In this document: positions 1 to 7,430 of the stretch, piece by piece
Numbering within the stretch: position 1 is the stretch's first letter
How the letters are laid out: each line of letters starts with the position of its first letter
Source of the DNA: Nitrospira sp.
GTDB taxonomy: Bacteria > Nitrospirota > Thermodesulfovibrionia > Thermodesulfovibrionales > SM23-35
NCBI GenBank assembly: GCA_016873615.1
Contig: VGWX01000023.1
Location: 1-32,573, forward strand
Reading direction: 5' to 3'
DNA: 32,573 bases
Made by a program: the position numbers and the translations under genes
The notes under the pieces: generated by a model
What the model saw: only the letters and a program-made list of their open reading frames with translations
Told to the model about the DNA's origin: nothing
The model's database searches: none

Positions 1-728
1 GATGGATAGATGGCTATCAGGTCGCTCTCAAGGGTGGTATGTATATTCTGTTCTAATGTGAGATAGAAGAGATCTTTATTTTTATACTCATTAAAATAAG
101 GATAATATCCATATTCGAGGTAATCCTTGAAAAGGGCAAGTATTTTTTTATCTTTTTTTTCTACTGAGTTGATGATATCATCTGCTGTGCGCTGATGGTT
201 CCTGGTTATCTCCTCAAGGCTGAAGCTTTTGAGACTAATTCCAAGCACAAGCTCGATAAATTCCCTGAATGACATTCCGAACATCCTGTAAACCACAGCT
301 CTTCTGCTCAAATCGCGGCTGCCTTTATAGATTTCCAGAGCAGAACTGCCTGAGGCTACTATTGTGAGCTTTGGGAATGTGTCATAGATACTCTTTAATT
401 CAGTTGACCAGGTATGATATTTATGTATTTCATCAAAGCATATCATTTCGCCACCGAGATTATAAAACTGCTCGGCTATTTCATAGATGGAACGGCTGCC
501 GACAAGGAAATGGTCTGCCTGAATGTAAAGTGCTTTTTTTGTAAATATATCATTGTCATAAAAGGCCAGAATATTCTGAATAATGGCTGTGGTTTTCCCT
601 ACACCCCTCTGACCAACAACAATAGAAAAACGGTTTTTCAAGGGATTTGATTTCAGGAAATACCTTATGTAATCCCTGTTGTTTATCTTAATAAAATTCT
701 GGCTGAGACGGATTAATTCTTCCAGCAT
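1..728 (-). CDS. AAA-family ATPase (AAA_14/DUF4143 type), 3' end outside window
   Basis: This is a partial gene: 242 codons are visible and the C-terminus lies beyond the window edge. The start at 728 is supported by an AGGAG ribosome site just upstream. The protein shows a Walker A motif GQRGVGKT at residues 39-46, a Walker B-like segment MICFDEIHK near residue 95, and a sensor-like VASGSSAL segment. These features and their order are those of the predicted AAA_14 ATPases that usually carry a C-terminal DUF4143 nuclease-like domain. That second domain would be outside the window. The family is widespread in mobile or accessory regions and its biological role is poorly defined. It is probably transcribed from the palindrome-rich region at 741-800. 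Related copies, mostly decayed, lie at 23-26 kb. Confidence 0.85.
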   Translation of the reverse strand, partial: MLEELIRLSQNFIKINNRDYIRYFLKSNPLKNRFSIVVGQRGVGKTTAIIQNILAFYDNDIFTKKALYIQADHFLVGSRSIYEIAEQFYNLGGEMICFDEIHKYHTWSTELKSIYDTFPKLTIVASGSSALEIYKGSRDLSRRAVVYRMFGMSFREFIELVLGISLKSFSLEEITRNHQRTADDIINSVEKKDKKILALFKDYLEYGYYPYFNEYKNKDLFYLTLEQNIHTTLESDLIAIYP

Positions 729-740
729 ATTCTTCTCCTG

Positions 741-800
741 CTGTTAGTAATATGTTACTATCGTAACAGAATATTAATAGTAATGCAATACTATTAATAT
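741..800 (-). promoter_or_regulatory. Palindrome-rich promoter/operator region of the ATPase gene
   Basis: A perfect inverted repeat with 12-bp arms (771-782 and 789-800, ATATTAATAGTA over a 6-bp spacer) is followed toward the gene by smaller palindromes (GTTAC-GATA-GTAAC). On the minus strand TTGCAT and TACGAT lie 17 bp apart, a plausible but weak sigma70 promoter whose -35 sits at the 12-bp palindrome. The arrangement suggests an operator for a dimeric repressor; the regulator is not identified. Confidence 0.45.
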
Positions 801-1048
801 TTATTTTGCAACCATTTAGGAAGGATTGAAATTGGTAGTTGCAAGGCACGAAAGCTTTCGGGATTAGCCTATGTTAATGAGGAGAAAATATTTAGGAAGG
901 AGGTTGCCATAGTGTAACAGCACGCAAGTGGAGACAGTTCACGCTTGTTTTATGCACCTGCCTGCCAAATTGTACCGGTGATTTTTCATTCATGAGAGCT
1001 AATGTTATATTATTCAAATACCATTTTTTCAGCGAGGACGGATTGGGC
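801..1048. other. Intergenic, no gene seen
   Basis: No credible coding sequence was found. Two short similar stretches (ATTTAGGAAGGA near 818 and 889) are the only visible structure. It probably represents eroded sequence between accessory genes. Confidence 0.5.
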
Positions 1049-1469
1049 ATGGACCTTATCGTAAAAATGAAATTCGGTTCTCATCTTTATGGAACGAGTA
1101 CATCGAAATCCGATGTGGACTATAAGGGAGTTTTTTTGCCTTCAAAGAATGAGGCGCTGTTGGAAAGAATCCCGAAATGCCATAATTATTTTTCCAGCAA
1201 TTCCAAAGCAAAAAACACGCCCCATGATATTGATGTGTAGATTTATTCATTGCATTATTTCATCAACCTTGCGTGCGAGGGGCAGACAGTGGCTCTTGAT
1301 ATGCTCCACGCACCTGATTCGGTCAGAAATAGACAGTTCGGCCATTTTCGAAGACTATTTGATGAGCCAGTTGTCAGAATTGTCTCTCTGCTCATTTAAA
1401 AAGACCGCAAAAGAGGCGCTGGAATCTTTTGACGTGCTTTTTAGAAAGATGCTGAAGATAGTTTGTTGA
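1049..1469 (+). pseudogene. Nucleotidyltransferase (COG3541/RlaP-like) remnant
   Basis: The first 63 codons read as the N-terminus of a DNA polymerase beta-superfamily nucleotidyltransferase of the COG3541/PF10127 type, with the signature GSHLYGTSTSKSDVDYKG (GS followed by a DxD pair). An in-frame TAG at 1238-1240 interrupts the frame. The same frame then continues with recognisable family sequence (YSLHYFINLACEGQTVALDM) until about 1320. After that the homology is lost, and later sequence reads in other frames up to about 1469. Family members are much longer (roughly 250 aa or more), so this is a degraded 5' fragment. The identification rests on motif memory, not a search. Confidence 0.65.
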
Positions 1470-1553
1470 CCTCAGCGAAATTGTCTGATCCCCTTTCAGC
1501 ATTTCCTGATTCCCAATGTCCATCTGAATAGCCGACCGTTTGCAAGAAGAATA

Positions 1554-1832
1554 TTAAAACTTTTTCCTTATTTCTCCGATTCGCATTATTTTTACATCAC
1601 GCTTTTTTCTGGTGAATACAAAAGGTTTTTGCAATTGGTTAAGAGGCTGAAGGATATATAACGGGAGGTCGAAAAATATTTTACCAATAAAAACTTCATT
1701 ATAAGAAAGGAGGAGAACAAGATCGCTGTCCTGTATTTGAGCATGCGGCTCGACAAGAAGCAAATCCCCCTCAGTGATATAGGGGGAACATGCAAGGGGA
1801 ACAGTTCCCTTCAGGAAAAAAGCTGAGTCTCT
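1554..1832 (-). pseudogene. LexA/S24-fold C-terminal domain fragment (repressor remnant)
   Basis: The minus frame is open from 1832 to a stop at 1554 and reads like the C-terminal domain of LexA or phage CI-type repressors. It has an SPYITEGDLLLVEPHAQI segment, then DSDLVLLL, then NEVFIGKIFFDLP and a final IMRIGEIRKKF. The order and spacing match LexA (IMDGDLLAV ... GQVVVARIDDEVTVKRL ... LAVGVIR). The catalytic Ser of the SM motif is replaced (Ala-Cys precedes SPY) and the Lys is displaced by one residue, so self-cleavage is not expected. No helix-turn-helix part was found upstream because the frame closes at 1833-1835. It could be a C-terminal remnant of a regulator of the accessory region. 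Confidence 0.5.
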
Positions 1833-2020
1833 TCAAAATATTCTTATGGGGATGAAAGAGTATTACAGGACAACAAAGCGTACCGGAAATAAAATCATTT
1901 TCCAGGGTAAAAAGGAAATGATCAAGGAAAATATATGCTGGGACGATATCATATTGCCTGATGCCCTGAAAAATGACATACGACGGAAGAAAGATATTGC
2001 CTCTTATGTTTTTTGTGCTG
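1783..2020 (+). pseudogene. Possible AAA-ATPase fragment
   Basis: A plus frame is open from 1783 to 2160. Residues from about 1852 (KEYYRTTKRTGNKIIF, then ICWDDIILPDALKNDI) resemble the linker that precedes the Walker A motif in some AAA ATPases (WDDIVLP-type sequence). No Walker motifs follow. The frame then runs into the 3' end of the minus-strand AbiEii gene, so the likely coding part ends before about 2020. It is a fragment at best, and no start or ribosome site is evident. Confidence 0.25.
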
Positions 2021-2027
2021 GAGGAAA

Positions 2028-2666
2028 TTATTTTATCAGACTTCGAAAGGCATTCTCAAAATCCTGGATATGGCTTACAAAAAAGTTCTTTATATCCTGC
2101 CAGGATATGGTTTTGTCTAACATCATGGGCTCCGGGCTTCTCTCGGCATCTTCGAAATAAGTGATCCCCTTCAACAGATGAAAATAATTAAGACGTTTAC
2201 CGAATTTTTTTCCGGCAAGTTCTACAACATTCTTAATGCCAAGTTTCTGTACCCCGCAATAGAGGTCATAAAAGTCTTTTTTTTGACCTCTTTCGCTGAC
2301 CGTACGCAATTTTTCAGCTGTAATATCGCGCCAGTCCGCAATATTGAGAGTGTTTAACTCTATAAAGGGAAAGATTATCAGGCCGTCATAGAAAATAAAC
2401 GATGATTTTACCCTTTCGAGAATACAGTAAAGTGTTCCATGGCCTCGCATTTCCCCTTCTGAATAAATATGGTGATTTTTTATGAGGGAAGATAGGTTTT
2501 CAGGGGAGAATTCCCTGTTTGTAAAGAAATCAAGATCAAAGGATTTCCTGTGGCCAATTTGAAGGGCAAGTCCTGTTCCTCCGGCAAGATAGAAAGAAAG
2601 ATCCTGCAAAAACCTCAATTTGGTGCTTAGCAGGAGCATATTTTTATCTGCTGTCTCAGGATGCAT
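2028..2666 (-). CDS. AbiEii-type nucleotidyltransferase toxin
   Basis: A 212-aa protein of the nucleotidyltransferase AbiEii/AbiGii family, the toxin of type IV toxin-antitoxin and abortive-infection systems. Family toxins act in the cytoplasm as nucleotidyltransferases. Seen here are AGGTGLAL (28-35) and HRKSFDLDFF (39-48, with the D44/D46 pair), then AEKLRTVSERGQKKDFYDLY with the Lys and Asp expected of motifs III-IV. The ATG at 2666 gives an N-terminus (MHPETADKN) like homologues. A GTG at 2681 is an in-frame alternative without a better ribosome site. The gene overlaps the upstream DUF6922 gene by 11 nt, so translation is probably coupled. All motifs are intact, unlike its neighbours downstream. 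Confidence 0.85.
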   Translation of the reverse strand: MHPETADKNMLLLSTKLRFLQDLSFYLAGGTGLALQIGHRKSFDLDFFTNREFSPENLSSLIKNHHIYSEGEMRGHGTLYCILERVKSSFIFYDGLIIFPFIELNTLNIADWRDITAEKLRTVSERGQKKDFYDLYCGVQKLGIKNVVELAGKKFGKRLNYFHLLKGITYFEDAERSPEPMMLDKTISWQDIKNFFVSHIQDFENAFRSLIK

Positions 2667-2889
2667 AGCCTGAAGTGTCACAGAAGGATCGAGTTCTGGG
2701 GGAGAGAATTCTGCTTTTTTGAATGGTATCTTTGATTTGTTCTTTTGAGAAACTATTTTTCATCCAAATCAGATCATCGATATCGCCAAACTCAAGAATC
2801 CGCTCAATAATGAAAAACCAGTCATTTTCACAGGAAAGATGATCCCTGTCGACGTCCCAGAAAAGGGTTTTTTTATCGAGGGTTTTCAT
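2656..2889 (-). CDS. DUF6922-like protein, probable antitoxin partner of AbiEii
   Basis: A 77-aa protein starting MKTLDKKTLFWDVDRDHL, with IIERILEFGDIDDLIWM and a C-terminal KSRILSPRT. This matches the short DUF6922 proteins found just upstream of AbiEii-like nucleotidyltransferases, where they are taken to be the antitoxin or a targeting partner. The family usually continues with FWxxxxG after SPxT; here it ends CDTSGYAS, so the last dozen residues may have drifted or follow a small frameshift. The ATG at 2889 is chosen because the family's conserved N-terminus begins there. No Shine-Dalgarno is visible and a good -10 box lies only 6 nt upstream, which suggests a leaderless mRNA. Confidence 0.7.
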   Translation of the reverse strand: MKTLDKKTLFWDVDRDHLSCENDWFFIIERILEFGDIDDLIWMKNSFSKEQIKDTIQKSRILSPRTRSFCDTSGYAS

Positions 2890-2895
2890 GATGTT

Positions 2896-2924
2896 ATTAT
2901 AACAGCCGGGAAGCAAAGTTCCAA
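2896..2924 (-). promoter_or_regulatory. Sigma70-type promoter of the DUF6922-AbiEii pair
   Basis: On the minus strand TTGGAA (2919-2924) and a perfect TATAAT (2896-2901) are separated by 17 bp. The -10 ends 6 nt before the ATG at 2889, so transcription is predicted to start at or next to the start codon. Confidence 0.7.
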
Positions 2925-2973
2925 CAGGAAGCAGGCGCCGATAAACAGATAATAACCAATAACCAATTCATAG

Positions 2974-4236
2974 TTACGAATCAAGATTATCCAACGGCAG
3001 CCGTATACTGAATGTCGTCCCTTTCTCACTGCTGTCAACAGAAATACTTCCTCCGTGAGAGACAACTATCTTGTGAACTATTGCAAGACCGAGGCCTGTT
3101 CCCTGTTCTTTGGTGGTAAAAAATGGAAGAAAGATCTTATCCTTTATATCTTCCGAAATACCATGACCTGTATCAGATATCAGAATATCCATAAAATCCC
3201 CTGTTGAAGGTAGAGCCTTAATCTTCAGATCACCTCCCTGAGGCATTGCATCGACAGCATTCTGGATAAGGTTTATAAAAGCCTGTCTTAAAAGCACTTC
3301 ATCCACTTTGAGAGCAGGCAGCGCATTTATATCGATATTCAGACTAAAATCTGTTCTTTTCCCTGCGACTGATGTGACACAGTTTTCTATAATTGCCTTA
3401 AGATTGCTCTTGGTTAAATTTAGTTCAGCCGGTTTTGCGAAAGATAGAAAATCAGAGATAATCCTGTCCATGACAACGATTTCCCTGGATATGGCTTCTA
3501 CAGTAGGTTTGAGAGAGTTATCAGCCTTTTTTGACAGGAGTTTTGTGTACCCTGCAATAACGCCCATAGGGTTTCTGAGCTCATGCGCAATCCCTGCTGA
3601 TATCTCACCGAGGCTCGAAAGTTTGTCCCTGAGCTTTATCTGTGACTCAACAGCCTTGAGATGGGTAAGGTCTGTAAAGACGAGTATCTGGCCGATTATC
3701 ATGCCCTCCCTGTCTTTTAAAGGGGATAGTGTGAGACCTAACCATATTCTCTTCCCTGACGGCGTTGTATACGCTACCTCACCTCTTTCAATTACCTTTC
3801 TGTCGTTTAAAAAATCGATTATTGGTTTGTTCAATACAGCTGTGTGATATTCACCGGTAATATTCTCTTCTCTGACCTCCAGTATCTTTTCAGCAGCGAG
3901 ATTGACTTTTGTTATTCTCATCTCCTGGTCAAAACTGATTACCCCGCTTGGAACACTCTGAAGTATATTTTCATTGTAACCTTCGATTGCTATCGCTCTG
4001 TCTTCTGCCTTTTTCCCCAGGATCTCAAGTTCTTTTTCTTTTTCTTTGAGTTGCGATACCAGTTCATGAAATGTATCAACTACAAAACCGACCTGAGATG
4101 CGTCCTTTTGTTTCAGATTTTTACTTGTCCGGTAAAAGCCGATGAATAGCCTGATGAGATATAAAAGAATGATGAGGACAATAAGGAACAGGATCGAATA
4201 GAAAAATATTATTCCGGTATCCAGCGAATTATTCAT
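2974..4236 (-). CDS. PAS-domain sensor histidine kinase (NtrB/PilS-like)
   Basis: A 420-aa membrane sensor kinase with one N-terminal transmembrane segment (about residues 8-33), a coiled coil (about 55-85), a PAS domain (about 88-195) and a complete kinase core. The H-box is AHELRNPMGV with the phosphoacceptor H218, followed by the N-box NLIQNAVDAM (about 322-331), G1 DTGHGI (355-360), FFTTK and G2 GTGLGLAIV (379-387). The core resembles NtrB/PilS/AtoS kinases, which usually partner NtrC-family sigma54 activators. Its start overlaps the pilD stop by 4 nt (ATGA), so it is the last gene of the rimP-nusA-recG-pilD operon. No response-regulator gene follows; the AbiE patch begins instead, so the partner is elsewhere or lost. 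Confidence 0.93.
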   Translation of the reverse strand: MNNSLDTGIIFFYSILFLIVLIILLYLIRLFIGFYRTSKNLKQKDASQVGFVVDTFHELVSQLKEKEKELEILGKKAEDRAIAIEGYNENILQSVPSGVISFDQEMRITKVNLAAEKILEVREENITGEYHTAVLNKPIIDFLNDRKVIERGEVAYTTPSGKRIWLGLTLSPLKDREGMIIGQILVFTDLTHLKAVESQIKLRDKLSSLGEISAGIAHELRNPMGVIAGYTKLLSKKADNSLKPTVEAISREIVVMDRIISDFLSFAKPAELNLTKSNLKAIIENCVTSVAGKRTDFSLNIDINALPALKVDEVLLRQAFINLIQNAVDAMPQGGDLKIKALPSTGDFMDILISDTGHGISEDIKDKIFLPFFTTKEQGTGLGLAIVHKIVVSHGGSISVDSSEKGTTFSIRLPLDNLDS

Positions 4237-5009
4237 CTGTCAAAATACCAGTAAAGTATTTCCTGGCCATAAAAGAGCGTAATCAGTGCGCCGAGGGCAA
4301 GGAATGGTCCGAATGGAATCTTGGTCTTTCGACCTTTGCCTTTGGCAATCATGAGGAATATTCCCAGGACAGCTCCGGAAATACTGCCGAGAAATGTTGT
4401 CAGAAGCACGGATTTCCATCCCATTAAGGAGCCTACCATTGCCATCATCTTTATATCACCGCCGCCCATTCCACCCCTGCTTAGAACAGCTATAGCATAG
4501 AAGAGCCCTCCGCCAACCAAAAAACCGATGATTGACGCCTTTATTCCAAGTAGAGAATGCCTCATGAACGGGTCAGGCATCAGGAACGATCCTGTAACAA
4601 GTCCTATCAATATCCCCGGAAGGGTTATTCTGTCAGGGATTATCTGAAAGTCCAGATCAATGAAGGTTATTACAATGAGCGCAGAACAAAATATGGAAAA
4701 GACGATACCCTGCAACCCTAAACCGAATCTCCATAAGACTAATACATAAAGCAATGCATTCAGAGACTCGACCAGAGGATATATAAGCGATATCCCGGCC
4801 TTGCATACCCTGCATCTGCCGCCAAGAAAGATATAGCTTAGTATCGGGATATTATCATAGGGTTTTATAGGGATATTGCATGAAGGACACCGTGAGGACG
4901 GTGAGATTATTGAGAGATTTCTCGGTAGTCTGTAAATGCATACATTCAGAAATGAACCAATAGCAGAACCAAATATAAAAAATATTATATATGGAATTAT
5001 ATTCTGCAT
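4233..5009 (-). CDS. pilD: Prepilin peptidase/N-methyltransferase
   Basis: A 258-aa inner-membrane aspartic protease that cleaves and N-methylates type IV prepilins and type II secretion pseudopilins. The N-terminal domain has the GSFLNVCIYRLP signature and the four zinc-type cysteines C41, C44, C66 and C69. The catalytic aspartates are visible in FIDLDFQIIPD (D118/D120 region) and MGGGDIKMM (D185). Several hydrophobic segments are consistent with the eight-helix topology, and the length is normal for the family. It overlaps the downstream histidine kinase by 4 nt and follows a small coiled-coil gene by 13 nt. No pilin genes are in the window. Confidence 0.96.
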   Translation of the reverse strand: MQNIIPYIIFFIFGSAIGSFLNVCIYRLPRNLSIISPSSRCPSCNIPIKPYDNIPILSYIFLGGRCRVCKAGISLIYPLVESLNALLYVLVLWRFGLGLQGIVFSIFCSALIVITFIDLDFQIIPDRITLPGILIGLVTGSFLMPDPFMRHSLLGIKASIIGFLVGGGLFYAIAVLSRGGMGGGDIKMMAMVGSLMGWKSVLLTTFLGSISGAVLGIFLMIAKGKGRKTKIPFGPFLALGALITLFYGQEILYWYFDR

Positions 5010-5022
5010 TATTCAGAATAGC

Positions 5023-5331
5023 TTACGTGCTGCTTATTTCTGAGGCCTTCTTTTTGGTCGATTCTATCTCACTGTCGATCTTTGCGATCTCATCCATGGC
5101 GTCCATGATGAATCTGTCTTTAAGTATGGACCTCTCAGATGATTCTTTCAGCTCACAAACCCGACTGCCTATGCTTTTCATCAGTTCATCTCTTTTTTTC
5201 TCAAGCTGATCTGACTGATAGAGCAGTTTTATTAAGGAAAACTCTATCTTCAGTCTGTCCGAGAGTATCGATGAAAACCACTTTATCTTTTCAACTCCGG
5301 TGTCGAAATTAGTTCTTAGTCTCTTTATCAT
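5023..5331 (-). CDS. Small coiled-coil protein of unknown function
   Basis: A 102-103 aa hydrophilic protein, rich in Lys, Glu and Ser and predicted to be largely helical, with heptad-like stretches such as LYQSDQLEKKRDELM and MDEIAKIDSEIESTKKKA. I do not recognise a family. The ATG at 5331 is preferred because a GGGAG ribosome site lies 3-7 nt upstream, next to the recG stop. A TTG at 5343 is in frame but has no ribosome site. Its position between recG and pilD in an overlapping operon argues it is a real gene. It could be a structural or chaperone-like accessory protein, but there is no direct clue. Confidence 0.75.
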   Translation of the reverse strand: MIKRLRTNFDTGVEKIKWFSSILSDRLKIEFSLIKLLYQSDQLEKKRDELMKSIGSRVCELKESSERSILKDRFIMDAMDEIAKIDSEIESTKKKASEISST

Positions 5332-5339
5332 GCTCTCCC

Positions 5340-7430
5340 TCAACCGGTCTTGAACAGTTCGATCTTTCCTGCCCAGAAATTTTCGAGAGATTCCCTCATG
5401 AGTGGATATCCCTTAAGGTCCGGGTCTTTGTCAATTAAGGTAAAAGCCTCTTTCCTTGCTTCATTCAGGAGTATAGCATCTCTGACAATATTTGCAATTC
5501 TCAGGTCCGGAATGCCTGATTGACGGGTTCCGAAGAATTCTCCGGGCCCCCTGATATTCAGGTCTTCTTCGGCTATCCTGAAACCGTCATTGCTCTTTAC
5601 CATTATATCAAGTCTTCTGCGCGCTTCATCTCCGTAATGTTCATATGCCAGTAATATACAATATGATTGATATGCTCCCCTGCCGATCCTTCCTCTCAGC
5701 TGATGAAGCTGGGAGAGGCCAAACCTCTCTGCATGTATTATAATCATAAGTGTGGCATTTGGCACGTCTACGCCTACCTCAATTACGGTCGTGCTTACAA
5801 GTATATCCATCTCTCCCTGTTTAAAAGACGCCATTATATCTTCTCTTTCCTGCGCCTTCATCCTTCCGTGTATAAGACCTATCCTGAATTCAGGAAACAG
5901 TTTTTCCAGGCCGCTCTTGCCTGTTGTTGCCGACCTTAGATCAGTCTTTTCAGATTCCTCGATGACCGGATAAACCACATAAACCTGTCTTCCCTTTTTT
6001 ACCTCTTCTCTAATAAAACGGTAGATGGATTCCTTTTGTTTTTCATGAAATAAAAGAGTAGTCACAGGTCTTCTGTCAGGAGGCAGTTCGTCGATAACAG
6101 AGTAATCGAGGTCGCCATAAAGGGTAAGCGCAAGTGTCCTCGGTATAGGAGTTGCTGTCATGACAAGGACGTCAGGGTTCATAGCCTTTTTCTTGAGCAA
6201 GGCCCTCTGCATGACGCCAAACCGGTGTTGTTCATCTATGACGGCAAGGCCGAGGTTTTTGAATACCACTCCTTCCTGTATCAGGGCATGGGTTCCGACG
6301 ATCAGATCAATCTCTCCTGAAGCAATGCTGTCGAGGGGCCTTTCTTTTTTGCTTCCTGTCAAAATGCATATTTTCAGACCCATATCCTCAACGATTCTGT
6401 ATATATTAATGAAGTGCTGTTCCGCGAGTATTTCCGTCGGCGCCATAAGGGCTGACTGATAACCGCATTCGGCTGCTATCATCATCGCCATCAATGCAAC
6501 AACTGTCTTTCCACAACCAACATCGCCCTGTATCAGCCTGTTCATTGGGTGGGGCCTTTTCATATCAATCAGTATGTCATTGAAGACCCTCTCCTGAGCT
6601 TTGGTCAATCTGAATGGAAGCATGCTGAGGAGCTGTTTCAAAAGCCTCTTCTCAGGATTAAAAGCGATTCCTTTTTCGAGTACGTTTCCCTTTTTCAGTG
6701 CGGCAAGGCCGAGCTCAAGCATAAAAAGCTCATCAAACGAGAGCCGTTTATGAAATTCAGTCGCTCCTCTGTTGAGAAGTTCGAGATCAGTATTTATTTC
6801 AGGGAAGTGTACCTGTGCAAGACTTGCAGAGATATCCGGCAATGCGTACCTTTTCAGAATCTCTCCGGGGATTGTCTCGCAGACATCCTTAATACAGGTA
6901 TGTGCCATGTTGTACATTATTGACCGCATCTGTCTTGAGGTTAGGCCGCTGGTCACCCTGTATACAGGAACAATTCTGTTCATATGAATAAAAGAATCTC
7001 CGGCATTGCTGATGATCTCATACTCAGGATTGTCCATCTCGAGTCCGATTCCCCAGTAAGGATTTCTCCTGACATTTCCGCAGAGCAAAACTTCCTGTCC
7101 TGTCTTGAAGTTCTTTTTCATAAAAGGCTGATTGAACCATTTGCCCTTTAAAAGAGCGCTGCCGTCGTTAACAGTGAGCTCAAATATCTTCAGATTCCTG
7201 CCCGGCAACTTGATGACTTCAGCAGAAATTACTTTTCCATATGCGGTTTGAAGATTGCCGTATGTGAGGTCGCTTATTTTTTTGATATTACTTCTGTCTT
7301 CATATCTGTAAGGAAGGTAATAGAGAGCGTCTTTAACTGATTGAATACCGAGCCGGTTGAGAAGTTTTGCCCTGTGAGGTCCTACGCCTTTTATATACTG
7401 GATTTGAAAATCTGATAGGTCTTTAGGCAT
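5340..7430 (-). CDS. recG: ATP-dependent DNA helicase RecG
   Basis: A 696-aa superfamily 2 helicase that remodels stalled replication forks and branched DNA. The N-terminal wedge/OB region includes IQYIKGVGPHRAKLL and YLPYRYEDR. The helicase core shows Walker A GDVGCGKT (302-309), motif II DEQHRFG (399-405), TATPIPRTL, and motif VI QLRGRIGRG. The length equals that of well-studied RecG proteins. The start at 7430 overlaps the nusA stop by 8 nt and lacks a strong ribosome site, implying translational coupling. recG downstream of nusA is not the usual order, where infB follows. Confidence 0.97.
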   Translation of the reverse strand: MPKDLSDFQIQYIKGVGPHRAKLLNRLGIQSVKDALYYLPYRYEDRSNIKKISDLTYGNLQTAYGKVISAEVIKLPGRNLKIFELTVNDGSALLKGKWFNQPFMKKNFKTGQEVLLCGNVRRNPYWGIGLEMDNPEYEIISNAGDSFIHMNRIVPVYRVTSGLTSRQMRSIMYNMAHTCIKDVCETIPGEILKRYALPDISASLAQVHFPEINTDLELLNRGATEFHKRLSFDELFMLELGLAALKKGNVLEKGIAFNPEKRLLKQLLSMLPFRLTKAQERVFNDILIDMKRPHPMNRLIQGDVGCGKTVVALMAMMIAAECGYQSALMAPTEILAEQHFINIYRIVEDMGLKICILTGSKKERPLDSIASGEIDLIVGTHALIQEGVVFKNLGLAVIDEQHRFGVMQRALLKKKAMNPDVLVMTATPIPRTLALTLYGDLDYSVIDELPPDRRPVTTLLFHEKQKESIYRFIREEVKKGRQVYVVYPVIEESEKTDLRSATTGKSGLEKLFPEFRIGLIHGRMKAQEREDIMASFKQGEMDILVSTTVIEVGVDVPNATLMIIIHAERFGLSQLHQLRGRIGRGAYQSYCILLAYEHYGDEARRRLDIMVKSNDGFRIAEEDLNIRGPGEFFGTRQSGIPDLRIANIVRDAILLNEARKEAFTLIDKDPDLKGYPLMRESLENFWAGKIELFKTG

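Noticed and set aside
1238-1240. TAG in the nucleotidyltransferase remnant considered as pyrrolysine or read-through
   Set aside because: The frame is lost shortly downstream, so simple decay explains it.
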